Of a stretch of 16,722 nucleotides of DNA, positions 7,619 through 14,119 are shown in pieces. Position numbers and translations under genes: made by a program. This stretch comes from CAZVUW01 sp964629825 (GTDB lineage Bacteria; Actinomycetota; Nitriliruptoria; Euzebyales; Egibacteraceae), in assembly GCA_964629825.1 (NCBI GenBank), contig CAZVUW010000073.1:1-16722 (forward strand), given 5' to 3'. The notes below the pieces were generated by a model. That model saw only the letters and a list, made by a program, of their open reading frames with translations, was not told the DNA's origin and made no database searches. Position 1 is the first letter of the stretch, and every line of letters starts with the position of its first letter.

Positions 7619-7620
7619 CC

Positions 7621-7646
7621 CCGCTGGCGCGCCGAGGGCGCAGCGG
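7621..7646 (+). terminator. Bulged hairpin after the urate operon, possible terminator
   Basis: CCGCTGGCGC pairs with GCGCAGCGG through nine base pairs with one bulged G (7627) and a seven-base loop (7631-7637). It starts two bases after the stop of the CitE-like gene. There is no U-tract, as is common in high-GC actinobacteria, so it could end or attenuate transcription before the phosphoribosyltransferase gene. Confidence 0.4.
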
Positions 7647-7659
7647 CCAACATGTGGCG

Positions 7660-8166
7660 ATGAGCGAGGAACGGGAGATCCTGGACTGGGCCCGCTACGG
7701 CGTCGCCGCGCGGGAGCTGGCGCAGCAGGTCGTCGCCGACGGCTATCGCGCGGACATCGTCCTGTCCATCGCCCGGGGCGGGCTGGTGCTGGCCGCCTCG
7801 CTGGCCTACGCGCTCAACGTCAAGAGCTGCTTCGTCCTCAACGTCGAGTACTACACCGGCGTGGACCGCCGCCTGGACGCCCCGGTGGTGCTGCCACCGC
7901 TGCTCGACCTCGACGAGGCCAAGGGCGCCAGGGTCCTGATCGCGGACGACGTGGCCGACACCGGCCACACCCTGGCCCTGGTGCGGTCGCTGTGCCAGGA
8001 CAAGGTCGCCGAGGCCCGGATCGCCGTCCTGTACCAGAAGCCGACCTCGACCATCGACTGCGAGTACGTGTGGCACCGCACCGACCGCTGGATCGAGTTC
8101 CCGTGGTCCAGCGAGCAGCCCCTTGTGGCTGCCGAGGAGGCGACCGCCTGGCCGCGCGTCCGCTGA
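7660..8166 (+). CDS. Purine-type phosphoribosyltransferase (COG2236 / xanthine-guanine PRT-like)
   Basis: Type I phosphoribosyltransferase of 168 residues that joins a purine base to PRPP. The PRPP loop RVLIADDVADTGHTL (91-105) includes the acidic pair Asp96-Asp97. The N-terminal DIVLSIARGGLVLAASLAYAL (32-52) supplies the PPi-loop region. The C-terminal YQKPTS (125-130) and RWIEFPW (143-149) resemble the hood of xanthine-guanine PRT (Gpt). A 41-base gap with a hairpin separates it from the urate operon, so it may be read through or independent. ATG 7660 is the likely start; GTG 7654 is in frame two codons earlier, and neither has a strong ribosome site. The context suggests salvage of the same bases that the operon degrades, which is inference. 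Confidence 0.88.
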   Translation: MSEEREILDWARYGVAARELAQQVVADGYRADIVLSIARGGLVLAASLAYALNVKSCFVLNVEYYTGVDRRLDAPVVLPPLLDLDEAKGARVLIADDVADTGHTLALVRSLCQDKVAEARIAVLYQKPTSTIDCEYVWHRTDRWIEFPWSSEQPLVAAEEATAWPRVR

Positions 8167-8200
8167 TCGGACAGCTTGGCGGACGTGGCTTTCGCGGGGT

Positions 8201-8584
8201 ATGACCCGCTCCGCCATGCCATCGCCATCCCCGCTCGACGACCTGGAGGCCAGGGTCCTCCGCTTCCTCTCGCGGGTCGAGGGGATCCCGGACCGCCACG
8301 GTCGGGTCTTCGCGGCCGGCTGGATGATGGCGGGGGTGACCGTCCTTGCCGCCGGGCTGGCGATGAGCGTGCTGCCGGGCCCCGCGATCCTGGTGATCCC
8401 GCTGGGTCTGACGATGCTCGCCGGCCGCTTCCGCTGGGCACGGCGCCTGGTGAGCTCAGGCGTCCGCCTGTGGTTCCGCGTCGCCAGGCGGCTCGGCCGA
8501 GGGCCGCAGCGGCTGCTGCTGCTCGCCGCCGCCGTCGTGATCGTGGCGACGGGCGCCGTGGTCGCTTATCTGCTGCTGCCCTGA
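8201..8584 (+). CDS. Small PGPGW-type transmembrane protein
   Basis: A 127-residue membrane protein. A hydrophobic stretch at about 37-57 leads into LPGPAILVIPLGLTMLAGRF (58-77) followed by WARRL, the recognisable core of the PGPGW/TIGR02611 group (here PGPA instead of PGPG). A last membrane helix, LLLLAAAVVIVATGAVVAYLLLP, closes the protein at 105-127. A basic stretch (RVARRLGRGPQR) lies between them. Function is not known for the family. The start is uncertain: ATG 8201 has a close GCGGGG, and ATG 8216 is in frame five codons later. The last 129 bases overlap the convergent acetyltransferase gene. Confidence 0.75.
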   Translation: MTRSAMPSPSPLDDLEARVLRFLSRVEGIPDRHGRVFAAGWMMAGVTVLAAGLAMSVLPGPAILVIPLGLTMLAGRFRWARRLVSSGVRLWFRVARRLGRGPQRLLLLAAAVVIVATGAVVAYLLLP

Positions 8585-9103
8585 CGGGCGCCGTGCGCAC
8601 ATCAGGAAGCACGGGCCGTCCTCGTCGTCGAACTCGCCCAGCTTGGTGAAGCCGGCCTTTTCCAGGGCGCGCCACGAGGCCTCGTTCGCTCGGTAGGGGG
8701 AGGCGCAGACGCTGGTCCAGCCCAGGTGCAGGCCGAACACCACCTGGTCGACGAAGGCGCGGATCATCGCGCTGCCGAGCCCCCGCCCGCGCTCCTGCGG
8801 AGCACCCACCAGATAGTCGATGCCGGCTGCCGTGCGCTCTACGCCCAGGCGCAGCCACGCGCGCACCTCGTCGGAGTCGAGCTCGTCCGCCACCGCGTAG
8901 CACTGGATCCACCCGATCGGGCGGTCGCCGTCCAGCGCGAGCCAGTGCTCCGTCGGATCGGGCGAGCTCGGCCCGTAATCGCGTTCGACGGCCGCGCGGC
9001 TGACGTCGTCGCCCTCCCACCAGCGCACGACGCCGGGCTCGTTCAGCCAGCGGTGGATCAGGTCGATGTCGTCGGCGGTGACGCGTCGGAAGCGCAGCTG
9101 CAC
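8456..9103 (-). CDS. GNAT N-acetyltransferase, AAC(6')-like
   Basis: Acetyl-CoA-dependent N-acetyltransferase of 215 residues. It resembles the aminoglycoside 6'-N-acetyltransferase branch: HRWLNEPGVVRWWEG (17-31), GIDYLVG (94-100), the acetyl-CoA loop QERGRGLGSAMIRAFVD (103-119), and EASWRALEKAGFTKLGEF (141-158) with GPCFLM (163-168). The substrate may be something other than an aminoglycoside. The family core ends near residue 172 (base 8588). The remaining 43 residues (GQQQ, RRHDHDGGGEQQQ) are low-complexity and are read antisense to the end of the membrane-protein gene, so the original stop may have been lost. The start is a GTG at 9103 with no strong ribosome site. Confidence 0.85.
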   Translation of the reverse strand: MQLRFRRVTADDIDLIHRWLNEPGVVRWWEGDDVSRAAVERDYGPSSPDPTEHWLALDGDRPIGWIQCYAVADELDSDEVRAWLRLGVERTAAGIDYLVGAPQERGRGLGSAMIRAFVDQVVFGLHLGWTSVCASPYRANEASWRALEKAGFTKLGEFDDEDGPCFLMCARRPSGQQQISDHGARRHDHDGGGEQQQPLRPSAEPPGDAEPQADA

Positions 9104-9211
9104 GCCCGCGAGCCTTGCACAGACCGGCCGGTCGCGCTCGGGTCACTGGCGGCGCTCTGGCCGGCTCCGGCGCTCATCGTGGGTGCCTCCGGGTCGCTCC
9201 CGGGGCCCAGA

Positions 9212-9424
9212 TCACTCCCGGCGCTCGAGCGCGTCGCCGATCAGCCACAGCATCGGCGCCCACAGGCCCACGAACAGCGCGCGCCGCTCCGCGTTGCCGC
9301 GCTCGGCCTGGTCGACCGTCTTGGCGCGCGCCCACAGCCCGATGCAGCCCACCACGCTCGCGAACGCCGCCAGGTGTGCGTGCTCGCTGCGCAGCCCCAG
9401 CGACCCGAGCCCCCTCACGACCAT
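9212..9424 (-). CDS. Small hypothetical membrane protein (70 aa)
   Basis: A 70-residue protein with two hydrophobic segments: HLAAFASVVGCIGLWA (17-32) and ALFVGLWAPMLWLIGDAL (49-66). They are separated by a charged loop (RAKTVDQAERGNAERR). The FVGLWAP...LGxAL pattern is one I associate with a common small actinobacterial membrane protein of unknown role. AGGAG lies five bases before the ATG at 9424, strong support that it is translated. It precedes the acetyltransferase gene by 108 bases on the same strand and diverges from the DUF1990-like gene at 9548. Confidence 0.75.
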   Translation of the reverse strand: MVVRGLGSLGLRSEHAHLAAFASVVGCIGLWARAKTVDQAERGNAERRALFVGLWAPMLWLIGDALERRE

Positions 9425-9547
9425 CTCTGCTCCTCTCGTCGGATCCCCGGATCAATGCCCAGCCGCAGCCGCCGCTACCGCGCTTCATTGCCCAGCGCCC
9501 GAAGGGGGTAGGCATCAGCGCCGATCGAGGGAAGCGGGAGGACGGTC

Positions 9548-10285
9548 ATGGAGCAGGGCGTCGGGTTGGGACGGCGGCTCAGCACGGTGCTGCGCTGGCC
9601 GGCGGGGATGGCGTTCACGACCTGGAGCTACCTGTGGCGCATCACGGCGCTGCACCGCACGGAGTGCGAGGGCGACGAGAGCGATGTGTGCCCGCAGCTC
9701 CCGCCGGAGCTCCACGACGAGCGGATCCAAGCCCAGAGCGACGGCTTCGGCGCCTACTTCCACCGCCGCTACAGCGTGCGGATCCGTGACCCCAAGCGCA
9801 GCGCCGAGGAGCTCATCGACATCGTCGTGCGCGACCCCAACCGCCCGGCGCCCAGCGAGGTCGCCGTGTTCCGCAAGGTGCGGGGCGGCTCCGGACCGCT
9901 CAAGGTCGGTGATGACCTGGTGGTCCGCATGCCCGGGCCGTGGGACGGCCCGGTGCGGGTGGTGGGCCGCACGCCCACCTCGCTGCGGCTGGCGACGCTG
10001 CGCGGCCACCTGGAGGCGGGCCAGATCGAGTTCCGAGCGAGCGAGGAGGACGGCGGCCTGCGCTTCGAGGTCGAGTCCTGGACCACCAACGGCAACCGGC
10101 TGGCCGATCTGCTCTACGACCGCGTCCGCCTGGTCAAGGAGATGCAGCTGCACATGTGGGTGCACTACTGCGAGCGCGCCGCCAAGCTCGCTGGCGGCAA
10201 GCGCGACGGCGGCGTGACCATCGACACGCGGCGCTGGGAGCCGCAACCCGAGCGCCGCCGCGCCAAGATCCCCGCCTCCGCCTAG
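9548..10285 (+). CDS. DUF1990-like protein, copy A
   Basis: A 245-residue soluble protein of no known function. The C-terminal half carries TLRGHLEAGQIEF (150-162), then LRFEVESW and a NGNRLADLLYDR...MQLHMWVHYCER stretch (181-210). This layout (TLxGHxEAGQ, beta strands, helix) fits the DUF1990 fold. A ribosome site GGGAGG (9536-9541) sits six bases before the ATG. The N-terminal 60 residues (WPAGMAFTTWSYLWRITALHR) are hydrophobic to basic and lack a clear signal peptide. It converges with a paralogue whose stop is 22 bases away. The tail (RRWEPQPERRRAK) is basic. Confidence 0.75.
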   Translation: MEQGVGLGRRLSTVLRWPAGMAFTTWSYLWRITALHRTECEGDESDVCPQLPPELHDERIQAQSDGFGAYFHRRYSVRIRDPKRSAEELIDIVVRDPNRPAPSEVAVFRKVRGGSGPLKVGDDLVVRMPGPWDGPVRVVGRTPTSLRLATLRGHLEAGQIEFRASEEDGGLRFEVESWTTNGNRLADLLYDRVRLVKEMQLHMWVHYCERAAKLAGGKRDGGVTIDTRRWEPQPERRRAKIPASA

Positions 10286-10307
10286 CGGCTCGATCCGGCC
10301 GGACGGC

Positions 10308-11027
10308 CTAGCGCTCGATCGGGTCGCCGGAGACCTCGGTCGAGGCGATCTCGGCCCCGGCGCTGCGGGTGTCGGGAGCCGCCAGGCCCAGCTCGCGGCG
10401 GACCATCGCGTCCATGCGCTCGAGGGCGCGGCGCACGAACTTGACCTGCATGTAGCGGCCGAACAGCGCCCAGCCGAGGCGGATGATCGGGTTCGGGATC
10501 CTCCCGGTGCGAACGAAGCGGCGGATGCGGAACTCGACCTCGCCCGTGTCGAGCCACTTCCACACCTCGTAGTCCATCTGGCCCGCCTCGAAGTGCCCCT
10601 GGAGCGTCTTGTAGTCCCAGCCCCAGACGCGGACCCGCCGGCCGTCGACCTCGGCCACCTCGTCCACGACGCCCCCGACCCGCACGCCGAGGTGGAAGCG
10701 CAGCCCGAAGAAGCGCGCCACCAGCAGCATGTCGCGGTTCGCAAGCGGCGCGTCGGAGTGCTGCACCGCGCGGATGATCGCGGGGTCGGCGAACTCGTAG
10801 TCGCGGATCAGCCGCTGGGCGATCGCCCAGGAGCCGCCTTCCACCGGCGGCCCGGGCGGCTCCGGCGGCAGGCTCTGGCAGTACGCGTCGACCTGCCAGC
10901 CGCTGCCCGACTCGGTGGGTCGCTCGGAGGGATCGAAGTTGACCTGCCGGTCGTGCAGCAGGTCCAGGGCACGCCGCGCCTCGGGCGAGCCGATGGTCGG
11001 CGGGACGGGCTCGGGGAGGCTCGGCAT
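10308..11027 (-). CDS. DUF1990-like protein, copy B
   Basis: A 239-residue protein with YKTLQGHFEAGQMDYEV (139-155), EVEFRIRRFVRTGRIPNP (163-180) and MQVKFVRRALERMDAMV (193-209), matching copy A segment for segment and fitting DUF1990. The segment DPAIIRAVQHSDAPLANRDM (81-100) and the WGWDYKTLQGH motif are the strongest family features. Function is unknown. The start is uncertain: ATG 11027 has GGGGAA upstream, while ATG 11057 would add ten residues (MARRPGNALA). In-frame sequence further upstream runs through the palindromes and is not family-like, so I did not extend it. The gene lies downstream of the S15 hydrolase on the same strand, behind two palindromes. Confidence 0.8.
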   Translation of the reverse strand: MPSLPEPVPPTIGSPEARRALDLLHDRQVNFDPSERPTESGSGWQVDAYCQSLPPEPPGPPVEGGSWAIAQRLIRDYEFADPAIIRAVQHSDAPLANRDMLLVARFFGLRFHLGVRVGGVVDEVAEVDGRRVRVWGWDYKTLQGHFEAGQMDYEVWKWLDTGEVEFRIRRFVRTGRIPNPIIRLGWALFGRYMQVKFVRRALERMDAMVRRELGLAAPDTRSAGAEIASTEVSGDPIER

Positions 11028-11100
11028 GGCCAAGGCGTTCCCCGGGCGGCGCGCCATCACTCGCAAGGCGCCACCCACCTCGGACGCCAGCCCAACGTTC

Positions 11101-11140
11101 GATGTTGTTCTTGGCGTACATGTGCGCCAAGAACAACATC
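11101..11140. repeat. 40-bp near-perfect palindrome
   Basis: GATGTTGTTCTTGGCG (11101-11116) and its exact reverse complement (11125-11140) flank TACATGTG, whose core ACATGT is itself palindromic. Only the T11117/G11124 pair breaks full dyad symmetry. It lies about 45-75 bases before the possible starts of DUF1990 copy B and 52 bases beyond the GC-rich palindrome at 11193. It is clearly less GC-rich than its surroundings. It could be a dispersed palindromic element, a two-fold protein-binding site, or an RNA hairpin controlling copy B. Confidence 0.85.
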
Positions 11141-11192
11141 CCAGCCTGGAGACCAACCCGGGCGGGCGGGCCGAGCGGGGTCCCCAGACGAC

Positions 11193-11222
11193 GGGAGGGG
11201 GCGCCCATGGGCGCCCCCTCCC
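11193..11222 (-). terminator. 30-bp perfect GC-rich palindrome, likely terminator of the S15 hydrolase gene
   Basis: GGGAGGGGGCGCCCA is followed directly by its exact reverse complement. In RNA it makes a very stable 13-15 bp hairpin 17 bases after the stop codon of the hydrolase gene. No U-tract follows, which is usual for this GC class. A smaller CTAGCC/GGCTAG hairpin (11224-11229 with 11238-11243) overlaps the stop codon itself. Confidence 0.7.
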
Positions 11223-11239
11223 ACTAGCCGTCGGAGGGG

Positions 11240-13864
11240 CTAGCTCTCGTAGGTGCTGCGCAGCAGCTGGACCGCGGCGGCCAGCGACCGCAACGCTGCG
11301 GCGTCGCCCTGGTTGGGCTTGTCCTTGTTCTCGATCACATCCGCCTGCCACAGCAGCAGGTGGATGGCGCGGTCGAGGTGCGACAGGGCCGGGCCGTGCT
11401 TGCGCGGGTCGAGGTCGAGCCACTCCGCGGCGGTGACCAGCGCGTGCTCGACCTTGTCCAGCAGGCCGTCGGTCATCCCTCCGACCGCGTTGAGCTCGCG
11501 AGCGGCGCTGCGCACCGCGGCGTTGAGCAGGTCCTCGAGCTCCTCGTCGTCGATGACGCCCTCGTCGACCAGCCGGCTGGCGACGTCGCGGACGTGCTCC
11601 ACGAAGGCGAGGGGGCTCGGCCAGTCCTCCTCGTCGAGGATGTGGTTGCCGATGGTGCAGGAGCCGGCCAGCGTCCGGTTGTCCACACCGCTGTCGACGT
11701 CGCCGATCACGACCGTCGGCCGGTCATCCGGCTCGTCGCCGCAGACCGGCATCGCCGAGGGCCCGCCGACGACCGGCAGCGTCAGGGACGTGCCGGCCAG
11801 GTCCACCGTCAGCTCCGTGCCGGGCTGCGGCCGCAGGGTGAACTCGCGGTCGCTCGAGAAGATCATCAGCCCGAGGCGCGTGCCGGCCGGGAGGATCTGG
11901 TCATCCGGCTGGAGCGGGAACGTGACGTCGTAGAACTCGCCCGGAGCCAGCGGCTCGCCGTCGGTCAGCGAGGAGTGGTTCTGCGGGTCGGCCCAGCCGC
12001 GGGTCACCACGCTGGTCGAGCTGTTAATCGTGCTGGACGTGCAGGTGGAGGCGCCGCTCCAGGGCAGCCGCACCAGCGCCACCGACAGGTTCGCGGCCGG
12101 CTTGCTCGAGGCCAGGCGGACCGTGACCTCGGGTGTGCCGGAGATGTGCAGCGGAGCATCGAGCAGCGGCGTGGTGTACAGCAGCCGGTTCGGCGACGAC
12201 GCGGCCACCGCCATCCCGGCGACGCCGCAGGCGAAGTCGTCGACCAGCGTCTCGGTGCCGGTGACGGGCAGCGCCAGGTTGGTCAGCCCACCGGAGCTGT
12301 TGCCCCCAGACGACAGGTTGAGGGTCACGTCCTGGGACTGCGGGTTCGGGTAGTCCCCGTAGGGGGTCGGGTTCGCAGAAGAGCAGGCGATGCTCACGAC
12401 CGCGCCGTCGGCCACGCGCTGGCCCGCCGTGGTGGCCACAGCCGAGGCCAGGATCACGGTGTTGGCGTCGGGGATCGCGTCGATCGCCCGCGTGGTGTTG
12501 GTGATCGTCCCGCTGGCGTTGGTCTGCGGGACGGTGAGGGTCATGCCGCGCTGAAGAGCGCTGGTGTCGGCGACCGTCAGCGTCGCGGTGTTCGACTGGT
12601 CACCCACGACCGTCGCGGTGCGCGGCGGGCAGGTCGCGGCCTCGCGCGTCACCCAGGCGCGCGGCTCGTCCTCGATGCCGTTGTCGATGCCGTACAGGTA
12701 GTGGCTCCACCACAGGTTCTGCAGCACCATCGGCGGCGCGCCGCCGTGCCCGCCCTGGTGGAAGTACTGCATCAGCGGCACGCCGCGAGCCTTCAGCGCC
12801 TCGGAGATGCGGACGCTGTGCTCGGGGACCACGTTCCAGTCGTTGAAGGCGTGCGCCATGAGCGTCGCCGCGCGGACCCCGTCGATGTGGTTGAGGTAGT
12901 CGCGACCCGCCCAGAAGTCGTTGTAGTCACCGGTGACGCGGTCCTGGTTCGCGTTCATCTCGCCGACCCGGACGTTGTCGATGCAGTACTGGCGGCGATC
13001 CGGGTAGCCGCTGGAGATGTAGTCGAACAGGTAGTCGACGTCCTCGCCGAGCCAGCCGCCCGGGGATCGGACGAGGCCGTTGGACCGGTAGTAGTGGTAG
13101 TAGGACGTGTTGGGCGCGATCGGGATGATCGCCTCGAGGCCCTCGACACCGGTGGTGGCCGCGGCCAGCGGCAGGGTGCCGTTGTAGGACGTGCCGGTCA
13201 TGCCGACCTTGCCGGTCGACCAGTAGGCGACGACCTCGGTGTCTCCGTCGACGCTCGTGTAGCCCTTGGCGCGCCCGTTGAGCCAGTCGATAACGGCCTT
13301 CGGAGCGAGCGACTCGTTGGCGCCGCCGACCGTCGGGCAGCCCTCGGACAGACCGGTGCCGACCGAGTCGGAGTGCACGACCGCGAACCCGCGCGGCACC
13401 CAGGTGTTGACGTGGCTGTTGGAGACCGAGGTGCGGTTGGCCTGGTGGGCGATGGGGGGCGGAGACAGGCGCGGCGGCGGGACGGCGCCCACCTCGACGT
13501 TGACGTTCCAGAAGTACTGCGACGCCGTCGATGCGGTGCCGGCGTAGTAAGGGCTGGTCTCGTAGATGACCGGGACCTTCAGGCCCTCGGTCTCCGTCTG
13601 ACGCTGGCGCGTCACGTCGACGTGGACGCGGTCGAGCTTGCCGTCGCCGTCGCTGTCGAACTCGGTCTCGACCCACAGCTGCTCGCGGATCCACTGGCTG
13701 GAGTCAGCGAAGCCGGGGACGATCTGGGCCTGGCCGTGCTCGAACACGGGCAGAGTCGGTTGCTCTTGGGCTGCGCCCGACAGCGGCAGCAGCGCCAGCT
13801 GGAGGGCGACAGCCGCCAGCGCGGCTACCCCGCGTAGGGTGGATCGTCGTTGCGATCGGGACAT
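11240..13864 (-). CDS. Secreted S15-family (X-Pro dipeptidyl-peptidase / CocE-like) serine hydrolase with C-terminal helical extension
   Basis: An 874-residue secreted hydrolase. Residues 1-32 are a signal peptide (basic SRSQRRSTLRG, then a hydrophobic core, cleavage near SGAA-QEQ). The alpha/beta-hydrolase domain has the S15 features FDSDGDGKLDRVHVDVTR (69-86) and the nucleophile Ser226 in GMTGTSYNGTLP. Catalytic Asp342 lies in HAFNDWNV and His373 in FHQGGHGG. Residues about 411-497 are an inserted Ser/Thr/Ala-rich beta segment bounded by cysteines 412 and 494. The jelly-roll X-Pro-DPP C-terminal domain follows (about 510-700). Residues about 745-874 form a helical extension (EHVRDVASRLVDEGVIDDEE onward) that looks like the FIMAH-type domain of secreted enzymes. 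GAGGAG lies five bases before the ATG at 13864. The true substrate (peptide or ester) cannot be told. The long open frame on the opposite strand is a codon-bias shadow. Confidence 0.9.
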   Translation of the reverse strand: MSRSQRRSTLRGVAALAAVALQLALLPLSGAAQEQPTLPVFEHGQAQIVPGFADSSQWIREQLWVETEFDSDGDGKLDRVHVDVTRQRQTETEGLKVPVIYETSPYYAGTASTASQYFWNVNVEVGAVPPPRLSPPPIAHQANRTSVSNSHVNTWVPRGFAVVHSDSVGTGLSEGCPTVGGANESLAPKAVIDWLNGRAKGYTSVDGDTEVVAYWSTGKVGMTGTSYNGTLPLAAATTGVEGLEAIIPIAPNTSYYHYYRSNGLVRSPGGWLGEDVDYLFDYISSGYPDRRQYCIDNVRVGEMNANQDRVTGDYNDFWAGRDYLNHIDGVRAATLMAHAFNDWNVVPEHSVRISEALKARGVPLMQYFHQGGHGGAPPMVLQNLWWSHYLYGIDNGIEDEPRAWVTREAATCPPRTATVVGDQSNTATLTVADTSALQRGMTLTVPQTNASGTITNTTRAIDAIPDANTVILASAVATTAGQRVADGAVVSIACSSANPTPYGDYPNPQSQDVTLNLSSGGNSSGGLTNLALPVTGTETLVDDFACGVAGMAVAASSPNRLLYTTPLLDAPLHISGTPEVTVRLASSKPAANLSVALVRLPWSGASTCTSSTINSSTSVVTRGWADPQNHSSLTDGEPLAPGEFYDVTFPLQPDDQILPAGTRLGLMIFSSDREFTLRPQPGTELTVDLAGTSLTLPVVGGPSAMPVCGDEPDDRPTVVIGDVDSGVDNRTLAGSCTIGNHILDEEDWPSPLAFVEHVRDVASRLVDEGVIDDEELEDLLNAAVRSAARELNAVGGMTDGLLDKVEHALVTAAEWLDLDPRKHGPALSHLDRAIHLLLWQADVIENKDKPNQGDAAALRSLAAAVQLLRSTYES

Positions 13865-13979
13865 TCTCACTCCTCGCCTGACCATGGGCGCTGCCCGCAC
13901 GCTGCTGCAGCACCCGGGATGACCGGTGCCGGGCTCCCCGCACGCAATGGCAACCCCGCCCCCGGTTGCGGACGGCAGG

Positions 13980-14008
13980 ACGGTAGGAGAGTCCAGACGC
14001 GCTGACAA
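13980..14008 (-). promoter_or_regulatory. Sigma-70-type promoter for the S15 hydrolase gene
   Basis: On the minus strand, TTGTCA (14003-14008) and TACCGT (13980-13985) are spaced by 17 bases, close to the actinobacterial TTGACA / TANNNT pattern. Transcription would start near 13973 and leave a leader of about 110 bases. The leader contains a GCAACC/GGTTGC hairpin (13950-13955 with 13964-13969). I do not recognise a known riboswitch in it. Confidence 0.45.
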
Positions 14009-14119
14009 TGGCTCAGCCCTGTGACAGCGGGACGGTTCGAGTCCACAGCGGCCCAGGTGGGTAGCGTCTCGTGCGACGGCCGCCCGGACGCGGCCGCGAG
14101 GCGCCGACCGAGGGGAGCC

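Noticed and set aside
9488..9514. TTGCCC...TAGGCA as promoter for DUF1990 copy A
   Set aside because: Spacing is only 15 bases and both hexamers are poor matches.
10282..10323. Direct repeat CTAGCGGCTCGATC / CTAGCGCTCGATC as an attachment or insertion site
   Set aside because: It coincides with the two convergent stop codons, encloses only about a dozen bases and has no element between the copies.
11028..11423. Upstream extension of DUF1990 copy B to 371 codons
   Set aside because: The added frame passes through both palindromes and the end of the hydrolase gene and shows no family-like sequence.
11360..13837. 825-codon open frame on the plus strand opposite the S15 hydrolase
   Set aside because: It is the codon-bias shadow of the minus-strand gene: Val/Asp/Arg/Gly repeats, no domain, no ribosome site, while the minus frame has a full catalytic triad and signal peptide.
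14033..14047. GGTTCGAGTCC resembling a tRNA T-loop
   Set aside because: The flanking five bases do not pair and no acceptor, D or anticodon arms are found nearby.
14021..14119. GTG at 14021 as start of the first dynamin-like GTPase
   Set aside because: No ribosome site and 33 residues of non-conserved basic sequence; GTG 14120 has GAGG at good spacing and begins at the family N-terminal helix.
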